The translations under genes were made by a program, and so were the position numbers. The notes under the pieces are model-generated. The model saw only the letters and a list, made by a program, of their open reading frames with translations, was not told the origin of the DNA and did no database searches. 64,000 nucleotides of DNA from Hetaerina americana. Taxonomy: Eukaryota > Arthropoda > Insecta > Odonata > Calopterygidae. This document shows, piece by piece, positions 8,896 through 26,239 of this stretch. The DNA is taken from NCBI GenBank assembly GCA_022747635.1, contig JAKTNV010000004.1, positions 22,753,969-22,817,968 on the forward strand, written 5' to 3'. How positions within the stretch are numbered: position 1 is the first letter of the stretch; every line of letters begins with the position of its first letter.

Positions 8896-11448
8896 TGTAA
8901 TTTCCAATATACTCTCAGCAAAGAAAACAACTTTCTACGACCCTGTGATACCTTCAGTTTTGTGAGAGGTTTAACAAACCGTATATTTGAGTTTACGTGA
9001 ATATTGTCTAGGCCTCCGGCCATGCATTAAGAGCATCTCTTTGGGGAGCGCTGAGCCTTCGCACGATATACGCTGCGTCAGCGGGCCAAAGTCCGTCATT
9101 TTCTACTCCCTCCACCTCACCCATTTCGCAAGTCCCACTTCCTTCCAGGGCTATCTCTCACTCATCTACGGTATGCGTCAACTACCTCTTCCAATCTTCT
9201 TCCTCCAGGGTTGTTCGACGCGTGCATCACTTCAATCGGACATACTTAAATGCGGGAATGACCGTGGGGTAGAGTGCTGGGTAGGATGTTGGTCTAAATC
9301 GCCATGTAACATCCGTATTCCTCCGCTAACCCCCTACAATGATCATCGCTTTCCCTTTTAAATACCTTTACGATTTAAAGCTAATCAATTCTTCGTAGCA
9401 GTCGAAAGATCCCTTACCAATTTTACGTAAGTCACGCATTCATCTCCAGTATTTTATAATGCCTACAATCCTATCATCTTACCATGGCGAGATTGAGCAA
9501 AATTCTATCGGTCATAATTTATAACATATCCATTTCTATTCTCTATCCTTTCTTATTACCTTTGGTATCAATCCATTCCATTAGATTGATATTTGACTAT
9601 GCTATCGTTAGATTACAGTCTTTATCTGCCGGCAGATGTTACATACATTCGTAAGTAATGCCCACGGAAGCCGTCAGCTGCGCTCATGAGTTAAAAAGAT
9701 AATTGAATGATTTAAAGATGAACGAACGGTCCCATGAAGTCATCGTGTTTGAGAAAATTCATCGCCAGTACCCAGAATGAATTCTCTATAGCAAAAGGAG
9801 AATGGAGTGCTCTAATTTCAATGCAAACCAGGACGTTATGCCCACATTAACCCATATGCTCAAGGCCAAAGTCAATTGCCGTCGCCCTAATTCTTCAATC
9901 CTCACGATCATACGTCAAATGCTGCGCTATGTGCTTTAAGTAGAAGAGCTTACAGTACGCTCTCATCCAGACCTCGGCTTAATGCGCATATCCCCTGATT
10001 CCTGACAATTACTTTTTTACCCCATAGAGTCAAAATATGGGGATAACAGGAAACTATATGCGTATCCTCCAAAGTACTTAATGATTTTAATGACCGAATT
10101 TATTCTCAGCCAAAAAACAATAAAAATCAGAGTTAGTAAAGGAGGAAATAAAGAGGGTAGTTTTTGGGCAGACGAATAGAGACAGATTCCCACAAACCTA
10201 ACGACGCCCAAACGAAAGGATCATGCGGTTATTTCCCAGACTCAAAACTATATAAGCTGCTGGAGACAATATTATTAAATGCGTGGATAACGATAATTGA
10301 AAAATATCAAATAAATGTTTCCTCAGTTTAGCCCGTAGTTAGGAAAAATTTCCTGTTGCAAAAGCAGTGACGATAAATCTGCTTACCCACTCATAATCCA
10401 TTATTAAAAATAGATAACAGTTATATTCATTTCAATTGATTGAAAAGTGCATTGTTTTCTAAACTTGAGCAAAAACTTGTAAGTTTTACTAATACAGTGT
10501 GAGTTAACAGCTTCTGCACCTTTGGGGCAGATACTAAGGCATTTAATATATCCACCGAGAAACAAGAGAAAAATTATTTGGGAAATGAGTACCTGTAGCG
10601 AAGGAAGAATGCATATTACTTACTAACGGCGGCAATAACAACCTTCGTACTTATTGTCTCAGAGTCAGAAAAGTGAATAATACATTCTACGTCTTATTAG
10701 GAGAGAATTTTCATGATCCGCGTCACAGTGGATAATATAGCGCATTTCATTAAATCCTCCTAGTCGGCTCCGCAATAGTAGATTTCCCTCATGACGCCCC
10801 GTGATATCTCTCACGTGACAACATATTACAAAAACCCTTCGTCCTACTCCTCCTCACCCAGTCTTGGAAACTAGCGTTTATTTACTTTCTCAAACATTCA
10901 ACTTTCCCTTGATTTTTTTTCAGCAATTTCATTCTCTTATCATGCCCACGCCCGCGACACCAAGCGCCGTTGCTACGAAGAGGATCTTTTGGTGTCATGC
11001 CCTCGGAGCGCGGCAGATGCATACGGGTGACCCATTTCTTCAGCAAGATATGAGTAACGCGAACGCGCAGGTGATTCAAATTACCACGCCAAGCTACTGA
11101 GGGAGTGCCAAAACCTGATTACATACAACCAAGATGGATTCACAGGAATTGCCACTCGTCTTTAGCATAGCGATTTCATATCCTTTCTAATGAAAATTAT
11201 GCAATCAGCAAACAAATGTCTCCTCAGAGACTACGCGGATTTTAAGGCGATGTTAATATCCAATGGACTTCTAGAAGCGACCAGCCAAAACATATACATC
11301 ATAATGAATCCAGAATTTAAGTCATAAAATGAAATCGAAATAGATATTTCAATGAAATAATGAAACTGAATGACTTAAACGGCTAACTATTGAGCCATAA
11401 TTTGGAAGACGATTGACTTTGCAGATCATTTTTATAACATACTTCTAT
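8896..11448. other. unassigned DNA after the LINE
   Basis: An open frame of 124 codons on the + strand (8987-9361) has no familiar motif and many serine, proline and leucine codons from CT-rich sequence. No exon, RNA gene or transposon was recognised in the rest of this stretch. Confidence 0.5.
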
Positions 11449-11546
11449 ATTTATACATATATATATACTATATATACTTCTATAAGTTATTATATATTAA
11501 TATATTATATATACCTCTATAAGTTACATAAATATAATAAATATAA
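11449..11546. repeat. imperfect AT-rich tandem region
   Basis: The block is nearly pure A/T. TATATACTTCTATAAGTTA near 11471 recurs as TATATACCTCTATAAGTTA near 11509, an interval of about 38 bp, with TATATTAATATATTATATA between them. It looks like an expanded low-complexity tract. Confidence 0.6.
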
Positions 11547-11998
11547 ATCTCTAGCTAACCACTCCTGAGATTCTCTGACGGTAAAAATCATAAAAAACGC
11601 GGATATAACAGCGTTCAATCAATAACTGCAGTTGAAACAGTTTAATTATTAGAATGTTGTTAATCTTTAACATTCAAATAGAGAAAATAAAAAAAAATAT
11701 TTATAAAACGGAGCATTTTTACCTGGTTCGGAACATCTTTAATCCATCGTTTCATCTTCGGAACAGAAAAAATTGTGTCAGAGCTGATGATAGGACGAGG
11801 AATCTTGCACCCCACCGAACCTCCATCGCCGTTGTCGTCTATTCCAAATTTGAATGGGGTTTATCTGAAATTCTATACAAAGCGAGGAAATGAGGACAAA
11901 GAACGGAATGCTTGAAGTGGTTCTAGTCCACCAGATGCATCTGGAACGGTGATCAAACAGCACGCTAGGCTTTTAGAGTGCATCACAAAAAGCGAGAT
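11547..11998. other. unassigned DNA, short unfamiliar frames
   Basis: A 79-codon + frame (11654-11893) has no recognisable domain. No repeat or RNA gene was seen. Confidence 0.45.
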
Positions 11999-12034
11999 GG
12001 CACGTTAAACTCTATTTCTAGAGTTTAATGTGCC
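11999..12034. repeat. 16-bp-arm hairpin
   Basis: GGCACGTTAAACTCTA (11999-12014) pairs with TAGAGTTTAATGTGCC (12019-12034) with one G-T type mismatch, around the loop TTTC. No poly-T tract typical of a polymerase III end follows at once. The function is unknown. Confidence 0.75.
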
Positions 12035-12624
12035 GTCCACGGGCATGTACAAATGTTATCTTCAAAAAGGAAGCATGGTACACTATCCGCAGCTCTTAAC
12101 CAACTCGTAATTGTGCCTAACTTTAAGCTTTGAAATCCGTTATACTTCGTTTAAATATCGTATTATGGAGAGCTGAGTATTATATGTGTATCTCTCTTCA
12201 ATGAAGGTGAATTTTCACGCACATTTGGAGCGATAGATAGATATGCTCATGATACGTACATATATACATAAATAACAAAGGTGAAAGAGTAACCAGCAGT
12301 TTGGAAAAGGGTAACTTTTTAAATTCTTTCTTTTAAAGCGTCTTCACCAAAATTTCACAGAATACCTCCGATAGCTTGCCCAATCGTGCCGGTCAACCGA
12401 TGCCCAAAATTGAAACTTCATAATAGAATAGAACATATGCTGAAGAATAATAAGCCTAATAAATTCTGTGGGCACGATGACGCTGGTAATTAGAATTTAA
12501 CTTAAAAAAGGTCGTAGTCATACATTTTTAGAATAAGATCAATTCTCACCCGAACGCCTGCTACTGTTTTGGGAACACATATAGCTTGGTGTAGATCCAA
12601 TTAAATACGATCTCTCCCGGACGA

Positions 12625-13190
12625 AAAAAAGAGTGGGAAGATGTGGACTAGCTAACAAAAAATTAGGATTTATTGGAAGAGTACCGGCTAAATTTGATAA
12701 AAAAGTCAAAGAGAAATGTTATCTGTCGTTGGTTTGGCCTCATTTAGAAAATGCTGCAGGTATATGGGATCCTCACTAAGTTGGATTAATTGCCGTATTG
12801 GATCACAAGTAGCGTAGAGGAGCTAGATTTGTAAAACTTTATTTTAATAAACTTAGCAGCGCGTCCAAAATATTAGAGCAGCTAGGCTGGCAATCATTCA
12901 CGGAGCGAAGGTTATATTACAGATTGAAGCTCTTGTATAAATTGGAAGAAGGTTTCTTTAGCAGTGATGCTGAAAATGTGTTATTACCCCAATCTTACTA
13001 CGATAAGAGAGATCATGTTAATAATATCAGAGAGATTAGGGTAGAACAGAGACATTTAATATTTCATTTTTTCACTAACGATAAAGGATCATAGTAACAT
13101 TGTTTGATCGTGGTTGGGTCATGTTAGGGTAAAATTATTTTGGTGAGTATTCACCCCCTGTCACACACCCTAGCAGGATAAATAAATAAA
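12625..13190 (+). mobile_element. decayed CR1-like LINE, C-terminal RT and 3' tail
   Basis: The translation gives ANKKLGFIGRVPAKFDKKVK from about 12650, then LVWPHLENAAGIWDPH, ARFVKLYFNKLSSASKILEQ and LGWQSFTERRLYYRLKLLYK. This is the region after the polymerase in CR1/L2-type LINEs, where families share patterns like LVRPxLEYAAxVWDP and LxWxxLxxRRxxxRL. Two in-frame stops (in CACTAA and AAGTAG) break it. The 3' end near 13150 has CACCCCCTGTCACACACCCTAG, the conserved tail also seen near 19478. AATAAATAAATA and then a TA microsatellite follow. It is 5'-truncated and non-functional. Confidence 0.8.
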
Positions 13191-13209
13191 TATATGTATA
13201 TATATATAT

Positions 13210-13270
<61 letters not shown>
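13190..13270. repeat. (TA)n microsatellite with CACACA interruption
   Basis: TATGTATATATATATATACACACA passes into TA repeats up to 13270. The tract sits directly on the 3' end of the CR1-like fragment and may have grown from its simple-repeat tail. Confidence 0.93.
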
Positions 13271-13273
<3 letters not shown>

Positions 13274-13900
13274 ATACATTTTATATTTAATATATTACAG
13301 AAATAAAATTACTGAGCAAATAATTTTGTGAAATTTTACTCGGTATATTTGGTTCTCTCTACATAAATCAATTGTTCCTTATATTTCTTTCTTTTAATGA
13401 GACTGGTAATAGCAATTCCTCAAATTATTCATCTTTCTCTCGTACATGCATCTCTGATGATCATAAGCCCATGTCAGTACACACATATGAACGCCATTAT
13501 ATAAGAAAATTATTGATGAAACAGGGCATGTGAAGTAAGAATGATATAATCAGGTACATTGAATGATTCTGGATTAACTAGAAAGAATTAGAAGTGAGGT
13601 ACAAGTGAGAACTCGACTATCCACATCGAAGGCATGGAGCAAGGCTGGGAAAGCAAGGTAGGCTGGAAGTAGGAACTCAGATGATACCCTAGCTCCTCTA
13701 TCGCGAGTGAAAACTGATGCCACGTTAAGAACCGGCGTCGAAAGTAAAGGGAACAAAAAGGGTGCCCGGAACACAAAAGGAGAACAGAAGGAGAGGTAAT
13801 GGGAGATATAAGGAAATAAATATATTTTTAGGAGGAAACACGGGGACAAAGAGAGGAAGAGAAGTGTAGGGCGGTTTAATTAAGGACCCTTTTCTTGAGT
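13271..13900. other. AT-rich to purine-rich DNA, no gene recognised
   Basis: The first half is AT-rich. From about 13560 the + strand is purine-rich with AGGA and GAGAG runs, which creates CT-rich open frames on the minus strand that have no known motifs. Confidence 0.5.
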
Positions 13901-14445
13901 TTTTAGAAATGGGAGAATGTGGAAAGAGGAGAGAGTGAGAAAAAGAGAGATAAAGAGAAAACAATGAGGGGGAAGAGAAAGATTTTCGGCAGTTCACGCG
14001 GTGCTAGCTTATCTACCACTCTCCGAACTTGTCCTCCGCCCCCCCCCACCCCCGACTCTCCCCTTCTACAACGCCTCTCTCCCACCAACACCTCCGCACT
14101 AAGGATAACAATGACACCCATACACTCGCCCACAACCACGAGCACACACAAGATGCCTTCGCTATCTCCCGCCGCCAGCAGGTCCCTGGGGCTCCGCGAG
14201 GCGACTAAACGGTCAAATGAGCGAGACCCGAATAGCGACGCGGACTGCACCGAAATCGCGCGGCGCGTACGTGACGAGATATCAAGCACGACGCTGGACG
14301 TTAAGTGCCGCCTCTGACGTAGTGGGAGGTCGCAGCGTACATGGCTTCGTGAAGAGTTGGCGGACGGGATGGGTAGTGGTTAGAGTGGTAAAGGGAGATG
14401 GCAAAGGATTAAGCCGTGACTTGGTGCGAAAGGGTCTCATTTAGT
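13901..14445. other. GC-richer island with CpG, possible unknown exon
   Basis: This block contains a C tract near 14040 and frequent CpG at 14150-14340, unlike its AT-rich surroundings. Both strands are open: + 13919-14317 (132 codons) and - 13903-14289 (128 codons). The + product is rich in Ser, Thr and Pro and the - product in Gly, Val and Leu. Neither has a motif I recognise. It might be a promoter-near or first-exon region, but nothing proves that. Confidence 0.35.
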
Positions 14446-18001
<3,556 letters not shown>

Positions 18002-19359
18002 GATTTTCTCAGTGCTTATTTATGAGGCACTTGGATGTGAACTCTTGGACCAGCCAATAAGCAGCTGTACGGATCGCTATCAACGTAAATGTTATGAAAT
18101 ATTTTTCCTAGTTTGTTGTCGTGTGAGAGCAAGCCGCAGTATCCGTAGTCAACCTTTTGACCATGAACTCTAGTCGGTCCGAAAGTTATTCAAGCAGTAC
18201 AAATATAGCATACACATTACATTATTCATTAAGGTTGTGCAAAGAATAGGATTAGAAGAAATAATTTCCTCAGATTCCACAGGAGAGTCACAGGGGTTAA
18301 ATATTGAATTACAGTAAAAAAGGGCGTATTATTTAACAAAAATTGATGCTATCTCCAGCAGGGAAAACGATATTGATTAGGGGTGTCCATTTGGAGTATG
18401 TACTTCATTTTCTTAGGCAATATTTTTGGGAATATGTACAAATCAAATCCGTGACATTAGAAACCTTATATTTGGCTTTTTACAGAAAATTTAACTGATT
18501 TTTAAAGCAAGATATGCTATATTACGTTACGATTAATGTGATTTTAGAGCGACATGAGCCCTGATTGTTCATCCCTTGAGAATATCTACAGTAAACTGAT
18601 AAGTGTTTGGATTCAATTTTGATGGTGAATAATTATGTTGATATTCTATTTTAGCTTGGAGTGAGCATTGATTTCAGCATTAAATATTTGCCGTGGAAAC
18701 TTTACTGCACGACCACTAATCGACTTCGTACTTTTTTCCGGCCAATTTTCTCTAGGTTATAGAGACCATCGAGGCAAAGTAGACATATTTCTAATGATGG
18801 CGTAACGTTTTTACGTGAAATTCGTTGAAGATTCAACCTTTCCCTAGTACTTGACAATTGAGGGTTGCATATTTTGTTCCAAGAAATTTAAAATTGTGAC
18901 GTATTTCATGCAATTGTTTCGCCCACGTCTCGTCACGATTGTCACGTACCTCGCATGAAGAATGTCATTTGAAGAAAGGTGAATGACGAGGCGAATAGAC
19001 GTGAATGAAAGAAAGAATGACGGGCTTTATAAATCTTTTAGAAAATTCTATGACAAATGAAGGAACACTATAAAGGTACAATCATAATCTTTGTATGGCT
19101 CATTCAGACGTTTTTTGTGCAAGACAATACAAATATGAAAAAAACCCTTGACCCTCGAAATTATTATGCGCTTTAATTTTTAATCAGCTTTTTTCTAACA
19201 TAACATTTTTTCTGATAATTTTACTTCTACTGCCACGTGAGAAATTTTAGTATATACACATAGCTCACAGTAGATAACTTCGTTAAGAGCGACATAATAG
19301 TTTTTTGCTACAATGTTTTGGTTCATGGATGATAGTTTTTTTTTAACATAGGTATGTGC
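18002..19359. other. unassigned AT-rich DNA
   Basis: No coding similarity, RNA gene or repeat recognised. Confidence 0.5.
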
Positions 19360-19530
19360 TCAAAAATGTGGAAGCTATTTTCCCCTGAACGATAAGGGAT
19401 CAGAATAAAATAACCTTTGTCCGACGGCGCTCGGAGGGAAAGATGTTTTTGAGTCGAGGGTAGTGTGGTCTGTATTTACCCCCTGCCGCACACCGTAGTG
19501 GTGGCTTATAGGGTGCTAAATAAAACTAAA
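19360..19530 (+). mobile_element. CR1-like LINE 3' end fragment
   Basis: A decayed C-terminus reads IFPLNDKGSE, stop, NNLCPTALGGKDVFESR, fitting the CR1/Jockey-type ending in which a WNxLP block precedes SxxxFK. The 3' tail TATTTACCCCCTGCCGCACACCGTAGTGG follows at about 19474-19502, and the insert ends at GCTAAATAAAACTAAAAG. The NDKGS string and the tail also occur in the fragment at 12625-13190, so the two belong to one family. Confidence 0.7.
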
Positions 19531-22500
19531 AGAAACTTAAGTATGCGAACCCACGTGTAGAAACTGTGATCGTGTTTACCCTTCGGCACACTAGTTACGG
19601 AAATTCTGTCGCAAGAGATACTTAATTTCATATTTTGTAACGTGAGGAACAAAGTAACTAATCTGGGAGATGAACTCGCAGAGAAATTGTATACACGCCA
19701 CGTTATGAAGAGCAATGCGTTATTAGCTGCGCAGACTGATGATTTTAGTTCAAATCACAACTGATCTAGGTGCTTCAATATAATTTGAGCCCTTCTTTTG
19801 AACCGTCTAGAGAGTACTTGATTTCAGTGATCGGATAGGGAAATGAACTGCCAAAACTGTGGGCTTATTAGCGCGTTTCATCCTGTGTCAATAGTTTATA
19901 AAACAAAATTGCACTGCGGCACTCAGAGTTTTTAACTCAATTCAGCTGATTTTAATGCAGTGTAGTATAGAAGGTATACGAACTGGAGAGAGAAAGACAT
20001 CAGTATTTTCTGAGATTAATTGCAGTGAAACTATATTCCATAGGAAACTGTTTTGGTTTCTTATCTCACAATGAAAATGTTAAATAATTTTTTCCCATTG
20101 GTTTTCTGTGGAAGGGCTATGAAGGTAGGCGCTTGAAAATTTCCTCGGAACTATTAAAGACCGTGGTGTTGGAAGGGAATTTTAATGTGTCGTGAGAATT
20201 GCCAGTCCATATTTCTTTTTACCCTACCGTTTCTCCCACTCCTTCCTCGTCATTGGTGGGACGAACTTTTGAAAAGCCTTAATGGAAGATCAATGGGCCA
20301 AAGAATTAAACTCAACCATGTCAAGGGACCCAATACATCCTGTTGGAGTTCCAGAACGTTCAATGGAATGACCCAATTAGTTTCCTGGAAAATATTCGGA
20401 ATCATTTTGCAGTCAGAGAAACGAGACTCATCACAATAACAGGCTGTAGTAAACAGTTAATGACTGTGAGCCGGAATTTCAAGATTCCTAAATTTATCAA
20501 ATTTTGGCAAGATGACGGAATTAAAAACGTTATGAACCTGAATATCTCCATCAAACTAGGGATGAATGGAAATTAGAATAATAGAAATACTTGTGCTTCA
20601 AAAATGCATCTAATATATTTCTACTTGGAAAATAAGAAAAAACCCTTAACTTCCGAAGATCAGTACAAAAAGCTAAATGTAAAAATCCACATTTTGATTA
20701 TTTAAATTAGTTCAATATGGTGTAAAAACTAAGCTAAACCCAATTTTTTTTATTTTAGCTTTAAAACTAAAACCAAAGATTAAATATAAAGCTCTTTGGT
20801 AGCTTCAATAGCAAAGATTAATGGAAAAGCAATTAGGAGCAATCTGTTTTCACTTCCTCTAAATGAAGTAAAGGGAAACGGGGGAAGGATAATTAATTTT
20901 CCTGGGTCAAAACATCTTTAGTTTACTCAGACAGATGACACCTGAATAAAGAGAAGCCTGAACGTAAATTTAGTCATCAAGGACTAGGTTTGCTGAAAAT
21001 GGCCTGATTTTATAATGACACACTCTCATGTGGTTCAAAACTGGCATAAATCTTCAATAAATTTCAAAAGAACTCGGCGCATTTTTCTTACTTAATTTTC
21101 TAAAAAAAATAGACCCAAAACACGTTAAACTATACCCTTTCATTTTTCCTATCACCTTAAAACAAGAAAATCTGAAATAAGTAAAAAAAACCTAGAAAAC
21201 TCGTAAGATTCTTTCGGTTCTGTCAATAGCCATAATATCTTTAAAAGAACATCAACTACGTCTAAATTGTTATTGAAATAATTCATTTAAATGATCCTGG
21301 AAATTTTTTTTTCATGTTCACCTACTTATTTTCAATTGAATTCATCTAATCGAATCACGGGACGGAGATGGATTACGGTTAAGTAAAGAAAACCAAAGCA
21401 GGAACGAAATACCTCGAAATAATCCGTAAGCAGGTTTTCTGGTAGCATATCACATCAGCAATCATGTTGAAGAATTTGAATAAGGCTTGAGAGCACAGAG
21501 TAGAACTCACCGAACGATTACTCTCATGGCATGTAAAATTTGCACATCAAGTTAGGAGAGTTTCCACAAGTTTTTTTTCCTAGATCAAGGATTCGGAAAA
21601 TTTCACAGCTTGGATAATTTGGTAGGGTCACAGAGGTGTCAGCCTCAAACAAATCCTTGAATTGCTATTCTTTCTGGACACATAAGCTGGGTACGATTTT
21701 TAACAATAGGCAACAGAAATTACCAATATAATCGTTTTTGGGGTTGGTTGTCAAAATATTTCGGATACCAATTTAATTAACCAAGCGATTAAAAAAATTG
21801 AATATTTTTTAAACGATTAAGTATACGGCCAAGCATTCGTCTCTAGTTTAAGCACAATATTAATGTCAAAACTTTGTTTTCTCCTACTCGGTGGTTGGGA
21901 ACTGTAAGAAAGAAAAGTGCAACGTAGGTAAAAACTAGTTTAACGGCACAGTGATAAATACCAGAATGTTTTTCCTCATTTGACCATATATGAAACCATT
22001 GAAGCTTGATTTATAATTTTAATTTATCTTTGACAAGAGGGTTAAAATGGTGTAAAACTCCGTCGTTAGCGTGTTCTGAGTGACTTCACAGCAAAGTTAC
22101 ATTTTCTTTTACCGTTTCAAGCAATTTTCGTGAATCTAGGGCAGAGAAGACGGCAATAAAATCTCATTTTCCTTTTTAAAATACATGATGCTTTTCTCTG
22201 TCGAAACAAAAAACGATGCGACTGATTTTTGAAATGTTTTGTTATTTCCCCGAGGGAATACTTAAATTGCTACAATAATTCCCAATTACAGCCACAAGGC
22301 AAAACTCCCCAAAATGACCATTCCATTAATCACAAAAACTTTCTGGGTGGAATAATTCCACTCTTACGGCAAAATACATAAAAAACAAATTCACTTCTGT
22401 GGCGATATATTTTCCTTCTTTTTTCGCAATATTGCGACTGAGGTATTCATGGTTATTTTGTGATCATTCTGTGTTTTTTATTTCTCACCATATATTATCT

Positions 22501-24361
22501 TAAGAATTATAAAAGGTGTTTTTTTAATAGATGACAGGCCCATAAAGGTGTATCAGCATCGTATTCCGTCCCCTAGAGCAAGGTGACCTCGATGACGGGG
22601 GCAGAGAGAAAGCTTTTTTGACGAGAAAATTCCTCAAGGCGTTTTTTTCAATCTGCACGTGGAGAAAAGTTGAAACTCTTCTCAATTCCAGAGAGGAAAA
22701 AATTTCATAGCTGTCTGGAGAGTTTTTATCTTAGACCCACACAAATAAGGGAGTAAGTTATTTTTCCAACGAGATGCATCTCTTTTTACATTTACGTAGT
22801 TTTCAAGGCAATAACCAAAAAAAATCTCTTTCAATTGTTTTTAATCAGAAAACGTAATTGCCTACTCGTCATATTAACCTCTTAATAAGAAAAGTTGAAC
22901 AAAAGTCAGCATGTTCTGAAAGGGAATTTTGTATCGCCATTAAAACAGTTACAGGATAACCAAGCATTTAAGACGAGTAGATGCATATCTTTAAGATTTT
23001 CTCATATCCCCCATTCATTCATTACTCCCAGACGAATGGGAAAAAAACTTTTATGAAATTACTATTAAATAAAACGATATTAAAATTATCACAAATATAA
23101 TCTTACCTATTTATCATCGCCTTATTAATTAACTTCCGTATTTACATCCAAATCAGCCCACGCTAAGTTTATAAAATTCTTTAAATACAAATTTCAAGTC
23201 ATCTATAGCAAAAAACTGTGATAGAATTCCGTTGTCAAATTCTCATACTATGACGCTTTATATAAAGCTGATTTTGCCATGCACTTGTACAGAGCATTTT
23301 TCTGGAGTTTATATTAAAGCATAGGTGACCTCATTAAGAAAAATGAAAAAATCGTGTTTATCAATACCAAGTCTTTTTTATAATATTTTAGCTAAGAAAA
23401 ATTTGCAACATGTGTGCATGTTAACTCGTTATTTTGAATGAATTTTAGAAGGAATGTGGACAATTTCGATGGTTTCAATCAATGAAAACAATGAGTAAAA
23501 TCTGACATTGATTAAGTAATATTTTTGTCATGCCATTTTTTAAAGAATAATACAAATTTTATGCACATTAATGGCAAGTATCATTATATGCGTAAGTAAA
23601 ATATATTTAAAAACATTATGCACCTATTTATGTCTTTCAGATTTTCCCTTTTACTAACAATTCAAATTGCTCGGCAGTATTCTGAATAATGCACATACCT
23701 TAAAGACGTCATTTAACTTCAAACTATTTGTTTCGTGATTTTTAATTGCAAGAAAAGGCTGATATAACTTACGTGATTAGCTTACATCATCCTTATAATA
23801 CCAAAGAGGTACTAGAATCAATAGAAGGGATCCATTTTCTAAATATATATTTTAAAAAGTATTTACGCTTTACTTCCTTTCAGGTACCGCGAATGTTTGC
23901 AAATAAGAAATTTGAGAGGAACATGAATATCTTGTCATTATTTGACGTTCATGGATATTAATATATTGTAAAATCATTTGCAGGCCTGGAAATTAATTAA
24001 AATGATGGAGAAATCTTCAATTATAGAATCCCATGGGAACAATGGTTATAGCAGGCCGTATAAATACATTTTTCTCCTACTGCTTAGGGAGTTAAAAATA
24101 TTGACAGCCAAAAGAGGATACTCTCTAATTCGATATCTACTGGCTAAATAAATAAACTCATGCTCAAGAGTGGTGAGATTTTAAGTAATTGATTTTAGAT
24201 AAAGAATTAATTTGCATGGCTAGAATAAATGAAAGTGTGCAAAAGCCGTGGTGGACTTCTACTAACTTTTGTTTTCGAGAATAGCTCATTAAAATTGACA
24301 AAACTTCATATTTTCTTGCCTATATTAGGTAATAATACACCTGCAAAATGCCACAATAAGC
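19531..24361. other. long unassigned AT-rich stretch
   Basis: Open frames are at most about 84 codons and unfamiliar: 20185-20439, 20343-20576 and 23746-23961, all on the + strand. No transposon protein, RNA gene, microsatellite or long inverted repeat was found. Confidence 0.5.
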
Positions 24362-24417
24362 ACCTACGTACATCATCCACGGTCATACAAATATGACCGT
24401 AGATGATACACGTAGGT
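24362..24417. repeat. 26-bp-arm hairpin with 4-nt loop
   Basis: The arm at 24362-24387 pairs with 24392-24417 at 23 of 26 positions around the loop CAAA. Both arms contain ACCTACGT, ATCATC and ACGGTCATA. It might be a very small foldback element or a structured RNA precursor. No flanking target duplication was clear. Confidence 0.8.
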
Positions 24418-26239
24418 CATACTTGTCTAACCTAGCCGAGCAGTATGATTTGGCATTGCGGTTTATTTTGATCTAGGAACAAGCATGTATTAGGAAGATG
24501 AAAAAATACGAATGGATTCAAGCTGTATAAAAAACTAACAACTGAATTGTTATGCTTTGTCCGATTTGAAATATCAAAGCGACGGTAAAAAATATTTGAA
24601 CTGTAGAGTACGACCAAACCACATTATGACAGAAAAAATCAAATAGATCGGAAATTTCTTTCATGTATTCAAAAGGTCTTTGACTACCGTACACAAGACT
24701 ATATATTTTTTAACGATAGTTTTAATCAGCTTTGGGGATCCGTGGAGGAAAAGAATACCTAATGCGATAAATGATACAAGCAGCTCCTATTTTAACCAGA
24801 AGTTCAACAACCATTCAACGTTTATACGGCATACTACCCGAATTAATGCTTGAGGTTTTAGATTCATGAAATTTGTTGTAACCTATTTACCATAATTTAA
24901 TTGTTCAGCCGATGGTGACAATGTGGAGGTGAAACCGTGTTTTGCTCATTCCTGTTATCTCATCAATCTTTACCCACCGAAAGTTGCAACTTTCGAGCAC
25001 CCGGAGCTGAGAAACACGGAATCTGATTAAAACAATTGTTAGGAAGATGTTTTGTGAAGGCATTAACATGAGCTTCGAACAACAAGGTCATGATTAAAAT
25101 CTAACAGAATCATCATTGTCTGTATGAAGGGAATACTATTTACAGAAAATTGGACTTGATGAAGGAACACGATTTACTTTCTCCTAAACAAATTTATCCA
25201 GCAAAACTAATTTATAAGAAAATAGATTAAATGTACAAAGAGGAACATCAGCCGGAGACGACAGCAAGTTATCAGAGGAGTTTGACACCCAGATAGGGTA
25301 GATTAATTCCATGAAGCACAAGACACGTAACAGTGAAAGAGTGAAAGTAACAGACATAATATTTCAACCATTTTGAAAATAAATATAATTGTCTTGATTT
25401 TTGTGGATAATAAAAATAAGTATAAAGCAAATGACCTGTAATTCCAGCCAGATCGCGAAATCCACATCATTTTTAAGCATATTATTTGATAACGTGCAAT
25501 TAAGAATTGATTGAAAAGTAGCCTATTTATTTTAATTCTCCCTTGGCTAAACATGCAAGTATTAAGTAAACTATGCTTCCTGGTAAATTTTCACAGCACA
25601 CATACGTGAATTTAGACCACTTTTCCTTAAAATGAAGAGCAAAGTTGAAAATGTGGTTATCGGTGCTCATTTAAATTAAAATAAGTGTACTTTCATTAGC
25701 ATCTTGTTTGAACGCTCTAAAATTGTGCAGAATAGTAAGAACTCTTTGCTCACGGACTAGTTTTTCTTCTCCCTTGACCGCAGTTGGGTAAGAGTTATTT
25801 CCACGGTCATTAATTATGTTAAGGAGGACATATTTTTGCTGCAGATTCTAAGATCTATGATTCTAAGATTCTCACACCTAAGGGGTGACCTCTTTCTAAA
25901 AATGAGGGAAATCTATTATGTGATACAAGGTACGTATCCACCACTACAGCTCTATCAAGAAAATCAATTTACCTTTAAAACACTTCGCACAAGTCATCCC
26001 CTATGACCATGCAACCTGGCGGTAGCATATGACCACAGAGATATAATTTATTGAGGACGAGCCCACCATATCGTGTTTCCCCGCCGGTAAACAAAGCTCT
26101 TCTCACATTTCACCTTTTCTAGATTTTTTAATAAGTCCACAGGGATACATATTCATCTTCCCGTTTCCAGCCCTCTGGAGAAATCCCACACAGTTTTATT
26201 ACATACTAATACCTTTTTTATGATTTTCGATTCAATTCC
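24418..26239. other. unassigned AT-rich DNA
   Basis: No supported gene or repeat was seen. The 83-codon minus-strand frame at 25303-25554 is unfamiliar. Confidence 0.5.
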
